Source of the DNA: Nocardioides humilatus
GTDB lineage: Bacteria > Actinomycetota > Actinomycetes > Propionibacteriales > Nocardioidaceae
Direction of reading: 5' to 3'
Assembly: GCF_008373755.1 (NCBI RefSeq)
Contig: NZ_VUJV01000004.1
Coordinates: forward strand, 1 to 64,000
Length of the DNA stretch: 64,000 bases
How positions within the stretch are numbered: position 1 is the stretch's first letter; each line of letters begins with the position of its first letter. The notes beneath the pieces are model-generated. The model was not told the DNA's origin, ran no database searches, and saw only the letters and a list, made by a program, of their open reading frames with translations. Shown here piece after piece: positions 51,446-61,867 of the stretch. The position numbers were made by a program, and so were the translations under genes.

Positions 51446-51892
51446 CTACAGGTCTTTGCGCATCAGGTGGTTGGTGTGGCCCGGCGGGAAGTCCACCTCG
51501 AGGCCGTAGGTGACGTAGCCGCACCGCGCGTAGAAGTCGGGCGCCTGGAAGTCCCAAGTGTTGAGCTTGGACCAGCGGGCTCCGCGCGTCCGGGCCTCGG
51601 CCTCGACGGCGGTGAGAAGCGCGCGGCCGAGTCCCTCACCGCGGCGGCTCGGGTCCACCCACATCATGTCGATCGTCAACCACTGCCACACGTCGACGGT
51701 GTTGCCGACACAGCCGCCGAGCAGACCGCCGCCGTCGTCGACCGCGTAGGCCGCGACCGGTTTCGACGGGAGGTTGTCCGGCTCGAACCGTCGGCGGATC
51801 GCCTCCGATGCTGCCTGGTTGTGCTCCACGAGGCGCTCGGTCGTCTCGTCCTCGCGGCCAACGTCGGGGCCTATCTCGATCCGCCAACTCAT
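51446..51892 (-). CDS. GNAT-family N-acetyltransferase
   Basis: 148 residues from the ATG at 51892. RRGEGLGRALLTAVEAEARTRGA near residues 90-112 is the acetyl-CoA loop, preceded by TIDMMWVDPS, and NTWDFQAPDFYARCGYVTYG is the usual C-terminal motif. Substrate unknown. It follows hisF by 41 bp on the same strand and could be co-transcribed with the his operon. The region just upstream holds no clear ribosome binding site. Confidence 0.85.
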   Translation of the reverse strand: MSWRIEIGPDVGREDETTERLVEHNQAASEAIRRRFEPDNLPSKPVAAYAVDDGGGLLGGCVGNTVDVWQWLTIDMMWVDPSRRGEGLGRALLTAVEAEARTRGARWSKLNTWDFQAPDFYARCGYVTYGLEVDFPPGHTNHLMRKDL

Positions 51893-51933
51893 GCCCGAAG
51901 GTCTCGTGGTCGGCGACGGAGCGTCAACCGATT

Positions 51934-52695
51934 TCAGCGCACGGGATAGCCCGCGTCGCCCAACCCCTGCTTCACGTCGCCGATCCGCAAGGTGCCGAAG
52001 TGGAAGACCGTCGCAGCGAGTACGGCGTCCGCGCCCGCCTCGACGGCGGGCGGGAAGTGCTCGACGGCGCCTGCGCCACCGGAGGCGATGACGGGGATCG
52101 ACACCTCGCGGCGGACGGCCCGGATCAGCTCGAGGTCGAAACCCGAGGTGGTGCCGTCGGCGTCCATCGCGTTGAGGAGGATCTCCCCCGCGCCGAGCTC
52201 GGCGGCCTGCACCGCCCACGCGATCGCGTCCAACCCGGCCGACTTGCGGCCGCCGTGGGTGGTGACCTCGAAGCCGGAGTCGGTGCCGGCGGCGCGGCGT
52301 GCGTCGACCGAGAGCACCAGCACCTGGTTGCCGAACCGGTCGGCGATCTCGGCGACCAGCTCAGGACGGTGGATGGCGGCGGTGTTGACGGCGATCTTGT
52401 CGGCGCCTGCGCGCAGCATCGTGTCGACGTCGTCGACGGTGCGGATCCCGCCGCCGACGGTCAGCGGGATGAAGACCTGCTCGGCGGTGGCCGACACCAT
52501 CTCGAGCGTCGTCGCGCGGCCCTCGTGGGAGGCGGAGATGTCGAGGAAGGTCAGCTCGTCGGCGCCCTCGGCGTCATAGGTCCGCGCCAACTCCACGGGG
52601 TCACCGGCGTCGCGGAGCTCCTTGAAGTTGATGCCCTTGACGACCCGGCCCGCGTCGACGTCGAGGCACGGGATCACCCGGACGGCGAGGCTCAT
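51934..52695 (-). CDS. hisF: Imidazole glycerol phosphate synthase cyclase subunit
   Basis: 253 residues. A TIM barrel forming imidazole glycerol phosphate and AICAR with ammonia from His[19 protein letters not shown] contains the catalytic Asp near residue 13; the second is in [27 protein letters not shown] and [13 protein letters not shown] bind phosphate. It starts 10 nt after the hisA stop. Last his gene of the operon. Confidence 0.96.
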   Translation of the reverse strand: MSLAVRVIPCLDVDAGRVVKGINFKELRDAGDPVELARTYDAEGADELTFLDISASHEGRATTLEMVSATAEQVFIPLTVGGGIRTVDDVDTMLRAGADKIAVNTAAIHRPELVAEIADRFGNQVLVLSVDARRAAGTDSGFEVTTHGGRKSAGLDAIAWAVQAAELGAGEILLNAMDADGTTSGFDLELIRAVRREVSIPVIASGGAGAVEHFPPAVEAGADAVLAATVFHFGTLRIGDVKQGLGDAGYPVR

Positions 52696-52705
52696 CGCGC
52701 CGTCT

Positions 52706-53443
52706 TCATGCGCGGGCCGGCAGGGTGAGTGCCAGCGCGTCCTCGAGGGTGAACTGCCCGGTGTAGAGGGCAGTGCCGGCGATCGCGCCCTCGACGCCGA
52801 TCGGGACCAGCTCCATGAGGGCACGGATGTCGTCGAGCGTGGTGACGCCACCGGAGGCCACGATCGGGCGGTCGGTCGCCTCGCAGACGTCGCGGAGGAG
52901 CTGCAGGTTGGGACCCTGGAGCATGCCGTCCTTGTTGACGTCGGTGACGACGTAGCGCGCGCAGCCCTCGGCGTCGAGGCGGGCGAGCGTCTCGTAGAGG
53001 TCGCCGCCCTCCTGGGTCCACCCGCGAGCCGCCAGCGTGCGGCCGCGAACGTCGAGACCGACAGCGACCCGGTCGCCGTAGGAGGCGATCGCCTTCGCGC
53101 ACCACTCGGGTTGCTCGAGCGCGGCGGTGCCGATGTTGACGCGGCGGCAGCCGGTCGCCATGGCGGCCTCGAGCGACTCGTCGTCACGGATGCCACCACT
53201 CATCTCGACCTTGATGTCGAGCTTGCCGACGATCTCGGCCTGGAGGGCGCGATTCTGACCGACGCCGAACGCCGCGTCGAGGTCGACCAGGTGGAGCCAC
53301 TCGGCGCCGGCCTCCTGCCAGCGCAGCGCGGCCTCGATCGGGTCGCCGAAGACCTTCTCGGACCCGTCGACTCCCTGCACCAGCTGGACGGCCTGACCGC
53401 CCTTGATGTCGACGGCGGGAAGGAGCTCGAGGTAGTCAGACAA
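52706..53443 (-). CDS. hisA: Phosphoribosyl isomerase A (HisA, probably bifunctional PriA)
   Basis: 245 residues. [18 protein letters not shown] holds the first catalytic Asp; [13 protein letters not shown] and [18 protein letters not shown] follow. In many actinobacteria lacking trpF this enzyme (PriA) also isomerises phosphoribosyl anthranilate for tryptophan synthesis. trpF is absent from the trpCBA cluster here, which is consistent, but the rest of the genome is unseen. The only in-frame start is a TTG overlapping hisH by 8 nt. Confidence 0.93.
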   Translation of the reverse strand: MSDYLELLPAVDIKGGQAVQLVQGVDGSEKVFGDPIEAALRWQEAGAEWLHLVDLDAAFGVGQNRALQAEIVGKLDIKVEMSGGIRDDESLEAAMATGCRRVNIGTAALEQPEWCAKAIASYGDRVAVGLDVRGRTLAARGWTQEGGDLYETLARLDAEGCARYVVTDVNKDGMLQGPNLQLLRDVCEATDRPIVASGGVTTLDDIRALMELVPIGVEGAIAGTALYTGQFTLEDALALTLPARA

Positions 53444-54083
53444 GTGAGGTCACCCAATTCTTCAACAGTTGTGCGCCGGCGTCGCCGGACTTCTCGGGGT
53501 GGAACTGCGTGGCCCAGAGCGGACCGTTCTCCACCGCGGCGACGAACCGGTCGCCACCGTGCTCGGCCCAGATCACCCGCGGCTGGTGCGATGCGGGCGT
53601 GCGGTCGTTGGTGACCAGCTTCCAGTCACGCACCCCGTAGGAGTGCACGAAGTAGAACCGCTCGTCCTCGACGCCGGCGAAGAGCCGCGACCCCTCGGGG
53701 ACCTCGACGGTGTTCCACCCCATGTGCGGGACGATCGGTGCCTGCAGCCGTTCGACGACGCCGGGCCATTCACCGCAGCCGTCGGTCTCGACCCCGTGCT
53801 CGATGCCGCGCTCGAAGAGGATCTGCATGCCCACGCAGATGCCGAGGACCGGGCGACCGCCGGACAGGCGTCGCGCGATCACCCGCTCGCCCCGGATGGC
53901 GCGCAACCCCTGCATGCACGCGGCGTAGGCGCCGACGCCGGGGACGAGCAGGCCGTCGGCATCCATCGCCGCGTCGAGGTCGCTCGTGAGCGTCACGTCA
54001 GCACCCGCCCGCTCCACCGCGCGCACTGCGGAGCGGAGGTTGCCCGACCCGTAGTCGAGGACAACCACCGAGGGTGGGGCCAC
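53436..54083 (-). CDS. hisH: Imidazole glycerol phosphate synthase glutamine amidotransferase subunit
   Basis: 215 residues. A class I glutaminase supplying ammonia to His[10 protein letters not shown] at the start, LLVPGVGAY, nucleophile Cys in [10 protein letters not shown], and the His/Glu pair in TQFHPEKSG complete the triad. The GTG shares one base with the hisB stop. Confidence 0.96.
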   Translation of the reverse strand: MAPPSVVVLDYGSGNLRSAVRAVERAGADVTLTSDLDAAMDADGLLVPGVGAYAACMQGLRAIRGERVIARRLSGGRPVLGICVGMQILFERGIEHGVETDGCGEWPGVVERLQAPIVPHMGWNTVEVPEGSRLFAGVEDERFYFVHSYGVRDWKLVTNDRTPASHQPRVIWAEHGGDRFVAAVENGPLWATQFHPEKSGDAGAQLLKNWVTSLV

Positions 54084-54691
54084 TAGAGGGCGCCCTTGGT
54101 CGAGGGGATGCCCGTCTCGCGGGGGTCGATCGCGATCGCGTCGCGGAACGCCCGGGCGAACGCCTTGAACTGCGTCTCGACGATGTGGTGCGGCTCGCGG
54201 CCGGCGAGCACCCGCACGTGCAGGGCGAAGTGGCCGTGGAACGCGATCGTCTCGAAGACGTGGCGGGTCAGCGAACCGAGGTAGGAAACGCCCGAGCCGC
54301 CGAGCGCGACGTATTGCTGGCCCTCAGGCTCGCCGGTCTGCACGCAGTAGGGGCGCCCGGACACGTCGACCACGGCCTGCACCAGCGCCTCGTCGAGCGG
54401 GACTGTCGCATCGCCGAAGCGACGGATGCCGACCTTGTCGCCGAGGGCCTCCCGCAGCGCCTGGCCGAGCACGATCGCGGTGTCCTCCACCGTGTGGTGG
54501 GCGTCGATGTGGGTGTCGCCGGAGGTCTGGACGGTGAGGTCGACGAGCGCGTGCCGAGCGAAGGCGGTGAGCATGTGGTCGTAGAAGCCGACGCCGGTGG
54601 AGATGTCGTGCCGGCCGCTGCCGTCGAGGTTGACCTCGACGACGACCTTCGACTCGCTGGTCTGTCGCTCGATGCGGGCCGTGCGGCTCAT
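54083..54691 (-). CDS. hisB: Imidazoleglycerol-phosphate dehydratase
   Basis: 202 residues, monofunctional (no phosphatase domain). [14 protein letters not shown], the manganese-binding [12 protein letters not shown] and VDVSGRPY are conserved. Start is the ATG at 54691, overlapping the hisC stop (ATGA); a longer form from 54787 lies inside hisC and was rejected. Confidence 0.96.
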   Translation of the reverse strand: MSRTARIERQTSESKVVVEVNLDGSGRHDISTGVGFYDHMLTAFARHALVDLTVQTSGDTHIDAHHTVEDTAIVLGQALREALGDKVGIRRFGDATVPLDEALVQAVVDVSGRPYCVQTGEPEGQQYVALGGSGVSYLGSLTRHVFETIAFHGHFALHVRVLAGREPHHIVETQFKAFARAFRDAIAIDPRETGIPSTKGAL

Positions 54692-55803
54692 GCTCGTTCT
54701 CCGTTCACATCGGACTGTGTCACTTCGATCAGTGCTGCTCGGAAGGCCGCCATCTCGTCGGGGGTGCCGACCGAGACCCGGAGCCAACCGTCCGGCCCGG
54801 TCTCCCGGATGAGGACTCCCCTGTCGAGGAGACCCTGCCAGACAGCATGACGGTCGGCGAATCTCCCGAACAACACGAAATTCGCGTCGGAGTCGGCGAT
54901 GTCGTAGGACTCGGACCGCAGCCAGTCCACCAACGCGTCGCGTTCGGCCCGCAGCTCGTCGACCTTGGAGAGCAGCTCCGGGGCGTGGCCGAGGGCCGCC
55001 AGAGCGACCGCCTGGGTCACGGCCGAGAGGTGGTAGGGCAGCCGGACGACGCGGATGGCGTCGCAGATCGCCGGATCGGCGGCGAGGTAGCCGAGCCGCA
55101 GCCCAGCGCCTGCGAACGCCTTGCTCATCGTGCGCGTGACGACCAGGTTGCGGTAGGTCGGCAGCAGCTCGAGCGCGCTCGGCACGCCCGCGCGGCGGAA
55201 CTCGCCGTAGGCCTCGTCAACCACCACGAGCCCGTCACCGGCCGCCTCGCACAGCACGCCGATCGCGTCGGGCGGGAGCGCGGTGCCGGTCGGGTTGTTG
55301 GGGCTGGGCAGCAGGATCACGCCCGGCTGCTCGGTCTTGACCAGGTCGCGCGCGACGTCGAGGTCGAGCGAGAAGTCGTCCTCACGTCGACCGGCGACCC
55401 AACGGGTGTGGGTGTCGCGGGCGTACTCCGGATACATCGAGTAGGTCGGCGCGAAGCTGAGCGCCGTACGGCCCGGCCCGCCGAAGGCCTGCAGCAGCTG
55501 GAGCATGACCTCGTTGGAGCCGTTCGCCGCCCACACCTGGTCGGGCGTGATCTCCCCCGCGACGTCGCGGGACAGGTACGACGCCAGCGCGGTGCGCAGC
55601 GCCACGAACTCCCGGTCGGGGTAGCGGTTGAGCGTGCGGGCGGCATCAGCAGCGGCGGCCGCGATGTCGGCGATGCACTCCTCGGACGGTCCGTAGGGGT
55701 TCTCGTTGACGTTGAGCTGGACCGGGACCCGGTCGATGGGGAGCTGGGGCGCGCCGTAGGGCTCGATCCCGGCGAGCTCGGGACGGATCGGCGGGAAGCT
55801 CAC
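54688..55803 (-). CDS. hisC: Histidinol-phosphate aminotransferase
   Basis: 371 residues from the GTG at 55803, overlapping the hisD stop (GTGA). A fold-type I PLP enzyme. [10 protein letters not shown] at the N terminus, [40 protein letters not shown] and the PLP lysine in [18 protein letters not shown] are clear. The much longer reading frame from 56826 is a shadow of hisD. Confidence 0.95.
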   Translation of the reverse strand: MSFPPIRPELAGIEPYGAPQLPIDRVPVQLNVNENPYGPSEECIADIAAAAADAARTLNRYPDREFVALRTALASYLSRDVAGEITPDQVWAANGSNEVMLQLLQAFGGPGRTALSFAPTYSMYPEYARDTHTRWVAGRREDDFSLDLDVARDLVKTEQPGVILLPSPNNPTGTALPPDAIGVLCEAAGDGLVVVDEAYGEFRRAGVPSALELLPTYRNLVVTRTMSKAFAGAGLRLGYLAADPAICDAIRVVRLPYHLSAVTQAVALAALGHAPELLSKVDELRAERDALVDWLRSESYDIADSDANFVLFGRFADRHAVWQGLLDRGVLIRETGPDGWLRVSVGTPDEMAAFRAALIEVTQSDVNGERA

Positions 55804-57131
55804 GGCGCCGACTCGTCCGCGGAGAACCGCACCGACACCGCAGCGCCGTGACCGGGCAGGTCCTCGGCGTGAGCGAGCGTGACGACGTGGTCGGCCACCG
55901 CCTCGAGCCCGTCGCGCGAGTAGTCGACGACGTGGATCGACTTCGTGAAGGCGCGCACCGAGAGGCCCGAGGAGTGGCACGCGCAGCCCGCCGTGGGCAG
56001 CACGTGGTTGGACCCCGCGCAGTAGTCGCCCAGGCTGACCGGCGCGTAGGGGCCGACGAAGATCGCGCCGGCGTTGCGCACCCGCGCGGCGACGGCCGAC
56101 GCGTCGGCCGTGTGGATCTCGAGGTGCTCGGCCGCGTAGGCGTCGACGACCGCGAGGCCCTGCTCGACGTCGCGCACGAAGACGATGCCCGACTGCTGCC
56201 CGCTCAACGACGTGCGGATCCGCTCCACGTGCTTGGTCGCGGAGACCTGCTTGTCGAGCTCGGCGTCGACGTCGTCGGCGAGCGCCTCGGACGTCGTCAC
56301 GAGGACAGCGGCCGCGAGCGGGTCGTGCTCGGCCTGGCTGATCAGGTCGGCGGCGACGTAGGCCGCGTCGGCGGTCTCGTCGGCGAGGATCGCGATCTCC
56401 GTCGGGCCCGCCTCGGAGTCGATGCCGATCTGACCCTTGAGGAGCCGCTTCGCGGTGACGACGTAGATGTTGCCCGGACCGGTGACCAGATCGACCTTCC
56501 GGCAGGGGCCGACGCCGTAGGCGAACATCGCGATCGCCTGGGCACCGCCGACCGCGTAGACCTCCTCGACACCGAGCAGGGCGCACGCCGCGAGGATCGT
56601 GGGGTGCACCGCACCGCCGAACTCCTTCTGCGGCGGGCTGGCCAGCGCGATCGAGGTGACCCCCGCGATCTGTGCGGGCACGACGTTCATCAGCACGCTC
56701 GACACCAGCGGCGCCAGACCGCCGGGCACGTAGAGCCCGACCCGGCCGACCGGGACCTTGCGGTGCGTGACCCGTGCGCCCGGGCCCAGGTCGGTGACCG
56801 CGTCGGCCTCGAGCTCGTTGGCGCACGTCGCCCGCAGGCGACGGATCGACTCCTCCAGACCCGCGCGGATCGCGGGGTCGAGCTCGTCGAGCGCGGTCTT
56901 CAGCGCCTCCGGGGAGACCCGGATGTCCTCGACCCGGACGCCGTCGAAACGTTCGCCCAGCTCCTGGATGGCCTCGATCCCACGGGTGCGGACGTCCTCG
57001 CAGATCGCATGCACCGCCGGCACCGCGGCTTCGATGTCGAAGTCGGCGCGGGGCACGGCTGCGCGGTAGTCGACCGGCTCGGCGCCAGTGTCGACGACGT
57101 CGCGCAGGTCGATGCGACGGATGAGGGACAT
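55800..57131 (-). CDS. hisD: Histidinol dehydrogenase
   Basis: 443 residues. A zinc enzyme carrying out the last two oxidations of histidine synthesis. [76 protein letters not shown] and [10 protein letters not shown] are all intact. The ATG lies 6 nt after TAGAAT with no ribosome binding site. First gene of hisDCBHAF, where every junction is an overlap or a gap of at most 10 nt. Confidence 0.97.
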   Translation of the reverse strand: MSLIRRIDLRDVVDTGAEPVDYRAAVPRADFDIEAAVPAVHAICEDVRTRGIEAIQELGERFDGVRVEDIRVSPEALKTALDELDPAIRAGLEESIRRLRATCANELEADAVTDLGPGARVTHRKVPVGRVGLYVPGGLAPLVSSVLMNVVPAQIAGVTSIALASPPQKEFGGAVHPTILAACALLGVEEVYAVGGAQAIAMFAYGVGPCRKVDLVTGPGNIYVVTAKRLLKGQIGIDSEAGPTEIAILADETADAAYVAADLISQAEHDPLAAAVLVTTSEALADDVDAELDKQVSATKHVERIRTSLSGQQSGIVFVRDVEQGLAVVDAYAAEHLEIHTADASAVAARVRNAGAIFVGPYAPVSLGDYCAGSNHVLPTAGCACHSSGLSVRAFTKSIHVVDYSRDGLEAVADHVVTLAHAEDLPGHGAAVSVRFSADESAP

Positions 57132-57137
57132 GCGCCG

Positions 57138-57143
57138 ATTCTA
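57138..57143 (-). promoter_or_regulatory. Putative -10 element of the leaderless his operon promoter (TAGAAT)
   Basis: TAGAAT on the minus strand ends 6 nt before the hisD ATG; only 46 bp separate hisD from the gene upstream. No leader peptide with His codons fits in this space, so classical his attenuation is unlikely. Confidence 0.55.
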
Positions 57144-57177
57144 CGGTCGCACGCCCCTCGATCCGTCGCCGCCGACG

Positions 57178-57819
57178 TCAGGCGGACGGCTCCAGGCGCA
57201 CGGTGATCGCGAGCGCGAGGACCCACAGCGGCAGGAGGCTGGCACCGATGAAGCCGAGGATGCTCATCGGGGCGACCACCCCGATCCCTACCGAGGTGAC
57301 GGCCAGCCACTTCGGGATCGCTCCGGTGGTCAGGCCGACCAGGCCGGTGCCGACGTAGACCGCGATCATGCTCGCCATCAGCGGCAGGAAGCCGGCGTCG
57401 CTGATCGCCGCGAGGCTCCGGATCGAGGACTCGTCGCCGTAGTCGACGGCTCGCCACAGCGCCGAGTCCGTGACGACCCACGATGCGAAGGTCGCCGCGA
57501 GGGCGCCGAAGCCGAAGAAGGAGACGTCGGCGAGCCAGGTGGCTCGGCTCTGCCGGAGCGCGTGGCGGACGGCAGCGCCGAAGAAGACGACCAGGGCGAC
57601 GAAGACCATGCCGACGTAGGACATCACCTGGCTCGTCGTCTGGTCGTAGTCGTAGAAGCCCTTGATGTCGGCGAGCTTGGTGTCGGCATGGACGTCCGAG
57701 CCCGTCCCGAGCATCACCACGTAGCAGACGAGGATGGCGCCGGCGAGGCCGACGAGAGTACGACGACCGGGTGCTCCCGTGGTCGGGGCCTGGGTCTCAG
57801 GGGTGGCGAGCTGGGTCAT
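57178..57819 (-). CDS. Multi-pass membrane protein of unknown function
   Basis: 213 residues from the ATG at 57819. Six hydrophobic helices (for example LVGLAGAILVCYVVML, MVFVALVVFFGAAV, ASMIAVYVGTGLVGLTT and MSILGFIGASLLPLWVLALAI). After the first helix comes an extracytoplasmic loop with FYDYDQTTSQVMSYVG. I do not recognise the family. It diverges from the sensor kinase gene across 143 bp and could be a target of that two-component system, or simply a neighbour. Confidence 0.7.
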   Translation of the reverse strand: MTQLATPETQAPTTGAPGRRTLVGLAGAILVCYVVMLGTGSDVHADTKLADIKGFYDYDQTTSQVMSYVGMVFVALVVFFGAAVRHALRQSRATWLADVSFFGFGALAATFASWVVTDSALWRAVDYGDESSIRSLAAISDAGFLPLMASMIAVYVGTGLVGLTTGAIPKWLAVTSVGIGVVAPMSILGFIGASLLPLWVLALAITVRLEPSA

Positions 57820-57914
57820 GGCGGAAAGCCTTTCTGGATGCGAGGAGCTGGCCCTTCGAGCATCGGTCGTGACCCGGGTGCGGGGCGTCGGAGCGGCCAC
57901 CCCACCTGCGATTC

Positions 57915-57924
57915 GGGTTAACCC
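57915..57924. promoter_or_regulatory. Palindrome GGGTTAACCC in a divergent promoter region
   Basis: A perfect 10-bp palindrome between the membrane-protein gene and the histidine-kinase gene. Its AT centre stands out from the GC-rich surroundings. It could be a binding site for the NarL-type regulator encoded downstream; nothing proves this. Confidence 0.4.
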
Positions 57925-57962
57925 TGACGCGTAACCGCCACAGTCGGGCCACGATGGGCTCC

Positions 57963-59963
57963 ATGACCAAGAGTCAGCGGGTCGCCACGGCGGTCACGGC
58001 CGCCGTACTGCTCCTCGAGGTGGGGACCATGGTGGCCAGCACCTTCGTCGACCGCTGGATCGACGACCTGGGCTACGGGGACCAGGTCGACTCGATCCCT
58101 CCCGAGTGGGTCTGGCTCGCCTGCGGCGCCGTCCTCGCCCCGGGAGTGGTCGGACTCGCGATCGTGCGTACCCACCCGCGTCACGCGGTCGGCTGGCTCT
58201 TCACGGGGTTGTCCTTCGCCCTGATCCTCAGCCTGGCTTTCGACCAGTGGTTCGCACTGGCCGCGATCGTCGAGCCGCCGAAGGTCGGCGGCGCCGGCGC
58301 CGCCGCGCTGCTCGCCGACAAGGTGTTCTTCCCGTGGTGGCCGTTGCTGACGCTGATCCTTCTCCTCACGCCGACCGGCACCTACCTCTCACCACGCTGG
58401 CGCACGGTCGGACGGGTCTCCGTGGTCGCCACCTTGGTGTCCTTCGGGCTCTCCGTCACCGGCAACGGCGAGCTCAACGCTCCCTACAACCGGGTCGACA
58501 ACCCATTGACGATCGACGCCATCGGCGGACCTGCTCGCGTGGGCGGGCTCCTGGCGTTCCTCGTCGTCGCTGGCTGCCTCATCGCGAGCGGCGCGTCGAT
58601 GGTGCTGCGCTGGAGGCGAGCCGAGGGCGATGCCCGCCGCCAGCTGCTCTGGCTCTCCTTCGCGGCCGCCCTGCTGCCGGCAGTGATCCCCGTGCACCTC
58701 TACGCAGTCGTCAACGACGACAACGCGCTGATCCTGATCACGGTCGGGCTCTTCCTGGTCCTGATCCCGGTGACCGCTGGCCTGTCGGTTCTGCGGTACC
58801 GGCTCTACGACGTCGACCGCATCGTGTCGACGACGACGACCTACTCCGTGCTGTCCGTCCTGCTCGCCGCCGTCTACGCCGGCATCGTCTGGATCGGGAG
58901 CCGGGTCAGCTGGGACACCGCGCCCTCGCCGGCCACCACCGCAGCGGTCGGAGCGGTCACCTCGGCCCTGCTCTTCGCACCGCTGCGGACAGCGGTGCAG
59001 CAACGCGTCGACCGACGCTTCAACCGCAGGGCCTATGACGCTGGCCGGGTCGTGCGACGCGCCCTGGCCGAGGACCGAGCCGGGCTCGACCCTGAGGCCG
59101 TGCTCCGGGTCGCGCTGGCCGACCCGTCCGTCAGTGTCAGCTATCCCGGCATCGACGGACCCGTCGACGGGTCGGGCGCACTGGCCGGGTCCGAGCCGCA
59201 CCAGGTGGAGGTGGTGCGTCGCGGGAGGACGGTGGCGTGGATCGGCTTCGACCCGCTCCGCACGGACGAGGCGACGGTGACCCGCGCCAGCGCGCTCGTC
59301 GCCGCCGAGCTCGACAACACCCGGCTCCGCGCCGAGCTCCAGCGCAACCTCGCAGAGCTGACCGAGTCGCGCTCGCGGATCGCCGACGCCCAGCGCCAGG
59401 AGCGGAAGCGGATCGAGCGCGACCTCCACGACGGCGCGCAGCAGACCCTCCTCGCCCTCGCGTTCGACCTCCAGTCGGCCCAACTCAACGGCGACGCCGA
59501 CCGGATGCACCATGCCTTGGTCGCCGGCGCGACGTCGGCCCGCGACGCCGCCCGGGAGCTGCGCGACCTCGCCAACGGTCTGCATCCGCAAGCCCTCGTC
59601 GAGGGAGGCCTGGCCGCCGTGCTCGACGACGTCGCGCGCCACTCCCCCGTGCCTGTCCAGGTCAACGCGCCATCTGGCCGCTGGGAGCCGGCTGTCGAGT
59701 TCACCGCCTGGCTCGTGGTGGCCGAGGCCGTGGTCAACGCGCAGAAACATGCCGAGGCAGCCCGGATCGACGTCGACGTACGCCAGGACGGCGGCCACCT
59801 GCTCCTCCGTGTCGCTGACGACGGTCGCGGTGGTGCCGACCAGAGCAGCAGCGGCTTGCGCGGTCTTCGCGACCGCGTCGAGGCCAGCGGCGGGACCGTG
59901 ACGATCTCCTCCGATCCGGGAATCGGGACGACCCTGGAGGCGGTGATCCCGTGCGCATCGTGA
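57963..59963 (+). CDS. Sensor histidine kinase (NarL/LiaS-type, HisKA_3)
   Basis: 666 residues from the ATG at 57963, 7 nt after CACGAT; an ATG three codons earlier is possible. The N-terminal half has about nine TM helices and no large outside domain, followed by YRLYDVDRIVSTTTTYSVL as in many actinobacterial multi-pass kinases. The dimerisation helix carries ERKRIERDLHDGAQQTLLAL, in which His is the phosphorylation site. HATPase_c has the N-box AVVNAQKHAEAARI, DDGRGG and GLRGLRDRVEASGG. It signals to the overlapping response regulator. Confidence 0.9.
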   Translation: MTKSQRVATAVTAAVLLLEVGTMVASTFVDRWIDDLGYGDQVDSIPPEWVWLACGAVLAPGVVGLAIVRTHPRHAVGWLFTGLSFALILSLAFDQWFALAAIVEPPKVGGAGAAALLADKVFFPWWPLLTLILLLTPTGTYLSPRWRTVGRVSVVATLVSFGLSVTGNGELNAPYNRVDNPLTIDAIGGPARVGGLLAFLVVAGCLIASGASMVLRWRRAEGDARRQLLWLSFAAALLPAVIPVHLYAVVNDDNALILITVGLFLVLIPVTAGLSVLRYRLYDVDRIVSTTTTYSVLSVLLAAVYAGIVWIGSRVSWDTAPSPATTAAVGAVTSALLFAPLRTAVQQRVDRRFNRRAYDAGRVVRRALAEDRAGLDPEAVLRVALADPSVSVSYPGIDGPVDGSGALAGSEPHQVEVVRRGRTVAWIGFDPLRTDEATVTRASALVAAELDNTRLRAELQRNLAELTESRSRIADAQRQERKRIERDLHDGAQQTLLALAFDLQSAQLNGDADRMHHALVAGATSARDAARELRDLANGLHPQALVEGGLAAVLDDVARHSPVPVQVNAPSGRWEPAVEFTAWLVVAEAVVNAQKHAEAARIDVDVRQDGGHLLLRVADDGRGGADQSSSGLRGLRDRVEASGGTVTISSDPGIGTTLEAVIPCAS

Positions 59964-60595
59964 TCGCCGACGACTCCGGGCTGCTCCGGCAGGCCGTCGC
60001 CACCTTGCTGACCGAAGCAGGCCACGACGTCGTCGGTACGGCGGCCGACGCGCCCGCGCTGCTCGAGCTCGTCGCCGAGACCCGGCCCGACGTCGCCGTG
60101 GTCGACATCCGGATGCCACCGACGTTCACCCACGAGGGTGCTCGGGCGGCCGCGGAGCTCCGGGCAGCCCACCCGACACTCGGCATCCTGCTGCTCTCTC
60201 AGTCGCTGGAGAGCAGGTACGTCGCCGACCTGGCGCGCGAGCACCCCCAGCGCTTCGGCTACCTCCTCAAGGACCGGGTCGTCGACGCCGACGTGCTCGT
60301 CGCTGCGCTCCGGACCGTCCACGACGGAGGCACCGTCCTCGACCCCGAGGTCGTCGCCCACCTCCTCGGTCGGCAACAGCTCGGCGCACAGCTCTCCCGC
60401 CTCTCCGACCGCGAACGCGAGGTCCTCGACCTGATGGCGCAGGGCATGTCCAACGCCGGGATCGGGGAGCGCCTGGTCATCGAGCTCAAGACGGTGGAGG
60501 CCCACATCTCCCGGATCTTCACCAAGCTCGACCTGCCCACGACGGTCGACGAGCACCGTCGGGTGCGCGCGGTCCTCACGTTCCTTCGAGGCTGA
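59951..60595 (+). CDS. LuxR/NarL-family response regulator
   Basis: 214 residues, GTG start 13 nt inside the kinase gene. Receiver: RIVIADDSGLLRQAV (acidic pair), phospho-acceptor Asp in VAVVDIRMPP, and LLKDRV (Lys). The LuxR-type HTH at residues 145-205 has LSDREREVLDLMAQGMSNAGIGERLVIELKTVEAHISRIFTKL. DNA-binding regulator paired with the kinase; the palindrome upstream of the kinase gene is one possible site. Confidence 0.92.
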   Translation: MRIVIADDSGLLRQAVATLLTEAGHDVVGTAADAPALLELVAETRPDVAVVDIRMPPTFTHEGARAAAELRAAHPTLGILLLSQSLESRYVADLAREHPQRFGYLLKDRVVDADVLVAALRTVHDGGTVLDPEVVAHLLGRQQLGAQLSRLSDREREVLDLMAQGMSNAGIGERLVIELKTVEAHISRIFTKLDLPTTVDEHRRVRAVLTFLRG

Positions 60596-60693
60596 GAGGA
60601 GTTTTTGCATTTCCCCACGTACGGCCGCCCGGCCGCTCACGATGGTCGGGCAACCCTCTCGGGCCCGGCTCCCCTCTCGAGAAAAGTGATGCG

Positions 60694-61830
60694 ATGAAGT
60701 CCTCCCCCCGCAAGCGCGTCCTCGCGCTGCTCGCCTCTGCGACCGCCCTGGCCGCTGCCACCGCCACCATGCCCTCAAGCCCCGCCACGGCGCGCGCGGC
60801 CTCGGATCCTGAGGTGCTCGCGCGGCACCTCCTGGCGCCGCTGAGCCTCGCCGTGAGCAAGTACGACGTCTCGTTCGTCTCCCAGAACTTCGGTGGTCCA
60901 GTGCTCCGCGTCGAACCCGGCCACCGCACCCGCGAGGTCACCGGTGGCGCCGGCGAGGTCGGCGGCCTCTCCCGTCGGGGCCGGACGCTCACCTACGTCC
61001 TGACCGGGGAGGGCACGCCCGAGAAGGCCGTCGCGTTCGTGATGACCTACAAGGACGGCCACTCCATGAAGCTCGGCAACCTCGGCCGCGCCGAGACCAA
61101 CCGCAACCCCGACGGCGACGTCGAGTACGGCTTCACCGACCTCGACCCGACCTGCGCCGACCAGATCGACCAGGAGACCTTCGGGCCGCCGGTGCACAAC
61201 GGAGCGATCGAGTCGCACCCCTACGCCAGCGCCAAGATCGGAGGGACGACCTACGTCGCCGATGCGGCTGCCAACCTGGTGTGGGAGGTCTCGTCCGACG
61301 GCAACGTGAAGGTGCTGTCGATCCTGCCGCCACTGCCCGGTGAGATCGACGCCGGCGTGGCCGAGGAGTACGGCCTGCCCGACTGCACGATCGGCGAGAC
61401 GGTGCTCAACGAGCCGGTGCCCACCGACGTGGAGGTCGGCCCGGACGGGATGCTCTATGTCACGACCCTGGCGGGCGAGTTCCCTGGCGCCGGCGCGGTC
61501 TTCAGCATCGATCCCTCCGACGGCACCACGGAGCCGGTCGTCGGCGGACTGTTCGCCGCGACGGGCCTCGCGATCGCCAAGAACGGCGACATCTACGTCG
61601 CGATGCTCTTCCCCAACACGATCCTGCGGTTCCCCGCGGGTTCGGACATCCCGGAGGAGTTCGCGACGATCAACCAGCCCGCTGCGCTGGAGATCGCCAA
61701 CGGTCACCTCTACGCGACGACCAACGTGCTGGCGGGCCTGGGCTTCAAGCAGCGCCAGGTTCCGTGGGCACCGCGGACGCTGCCTCACCGCGACGGCCCC
61801 GCGGGCAAGCTGGTGCGCTGGACCCTGTAG
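60694..61830 (+). CDS. Secreted ScyD/ScyE-family beta-propeller protein
   Basis: 378 residues. A signal peptide (KRVLALLASATALAAATATM, cleavage after about residue 36) is followed by propeller-type repeats: TYVADAAANLVWEVSSDGNVKVLSIL, PTDVEVGPDGMLYVTTLAGE and GLAIAKNGDIYVAMLFPNTILRF. This NHL-like pattern is the ScyD/ScyE family, named from cyanobacterial scytonemin genes but widespread in actinobacteria with no known activity. It follows the two-component system by 98 bp on the same strand. Confidence 0.82.
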   Translation: MKSSPRKRVLALLASATALAAATATMPSSPATARAASDPEVLARHLLAPLSLAVSKYDVSFVSQNFGGPVLRVEPGHRTREVTGGAGEVGGLSRRGRTLTYVLTGEGTPEKAVAFVMTYKDGHSMKLGNLGRAETNRNPDGDVEYGFTDLDPTCADQIDQETFGPPVHNGAIESHPYASAKIGGTTYVADAAANLVWEVSSDGNVKVLSILPPLPGEIDAGVAEEYGLPDCTIGETVLNEPVPTDVEVGPDGMLYVTTLAGEFPGAGAVFSIDPSDGTTEPVVGGLFAATGLAIAKNGDIYVAMLFPNTILRFPAGSDIPEEFATINQPAALEIANGHLYATTNVLAGLGFKQRQVPWAPRTLPHRDGPAGKLVRWTL

Positions 61831-61867
61831 GAGAAATGCGGGTCTGCCCTGATGCCATACCGGCAGC

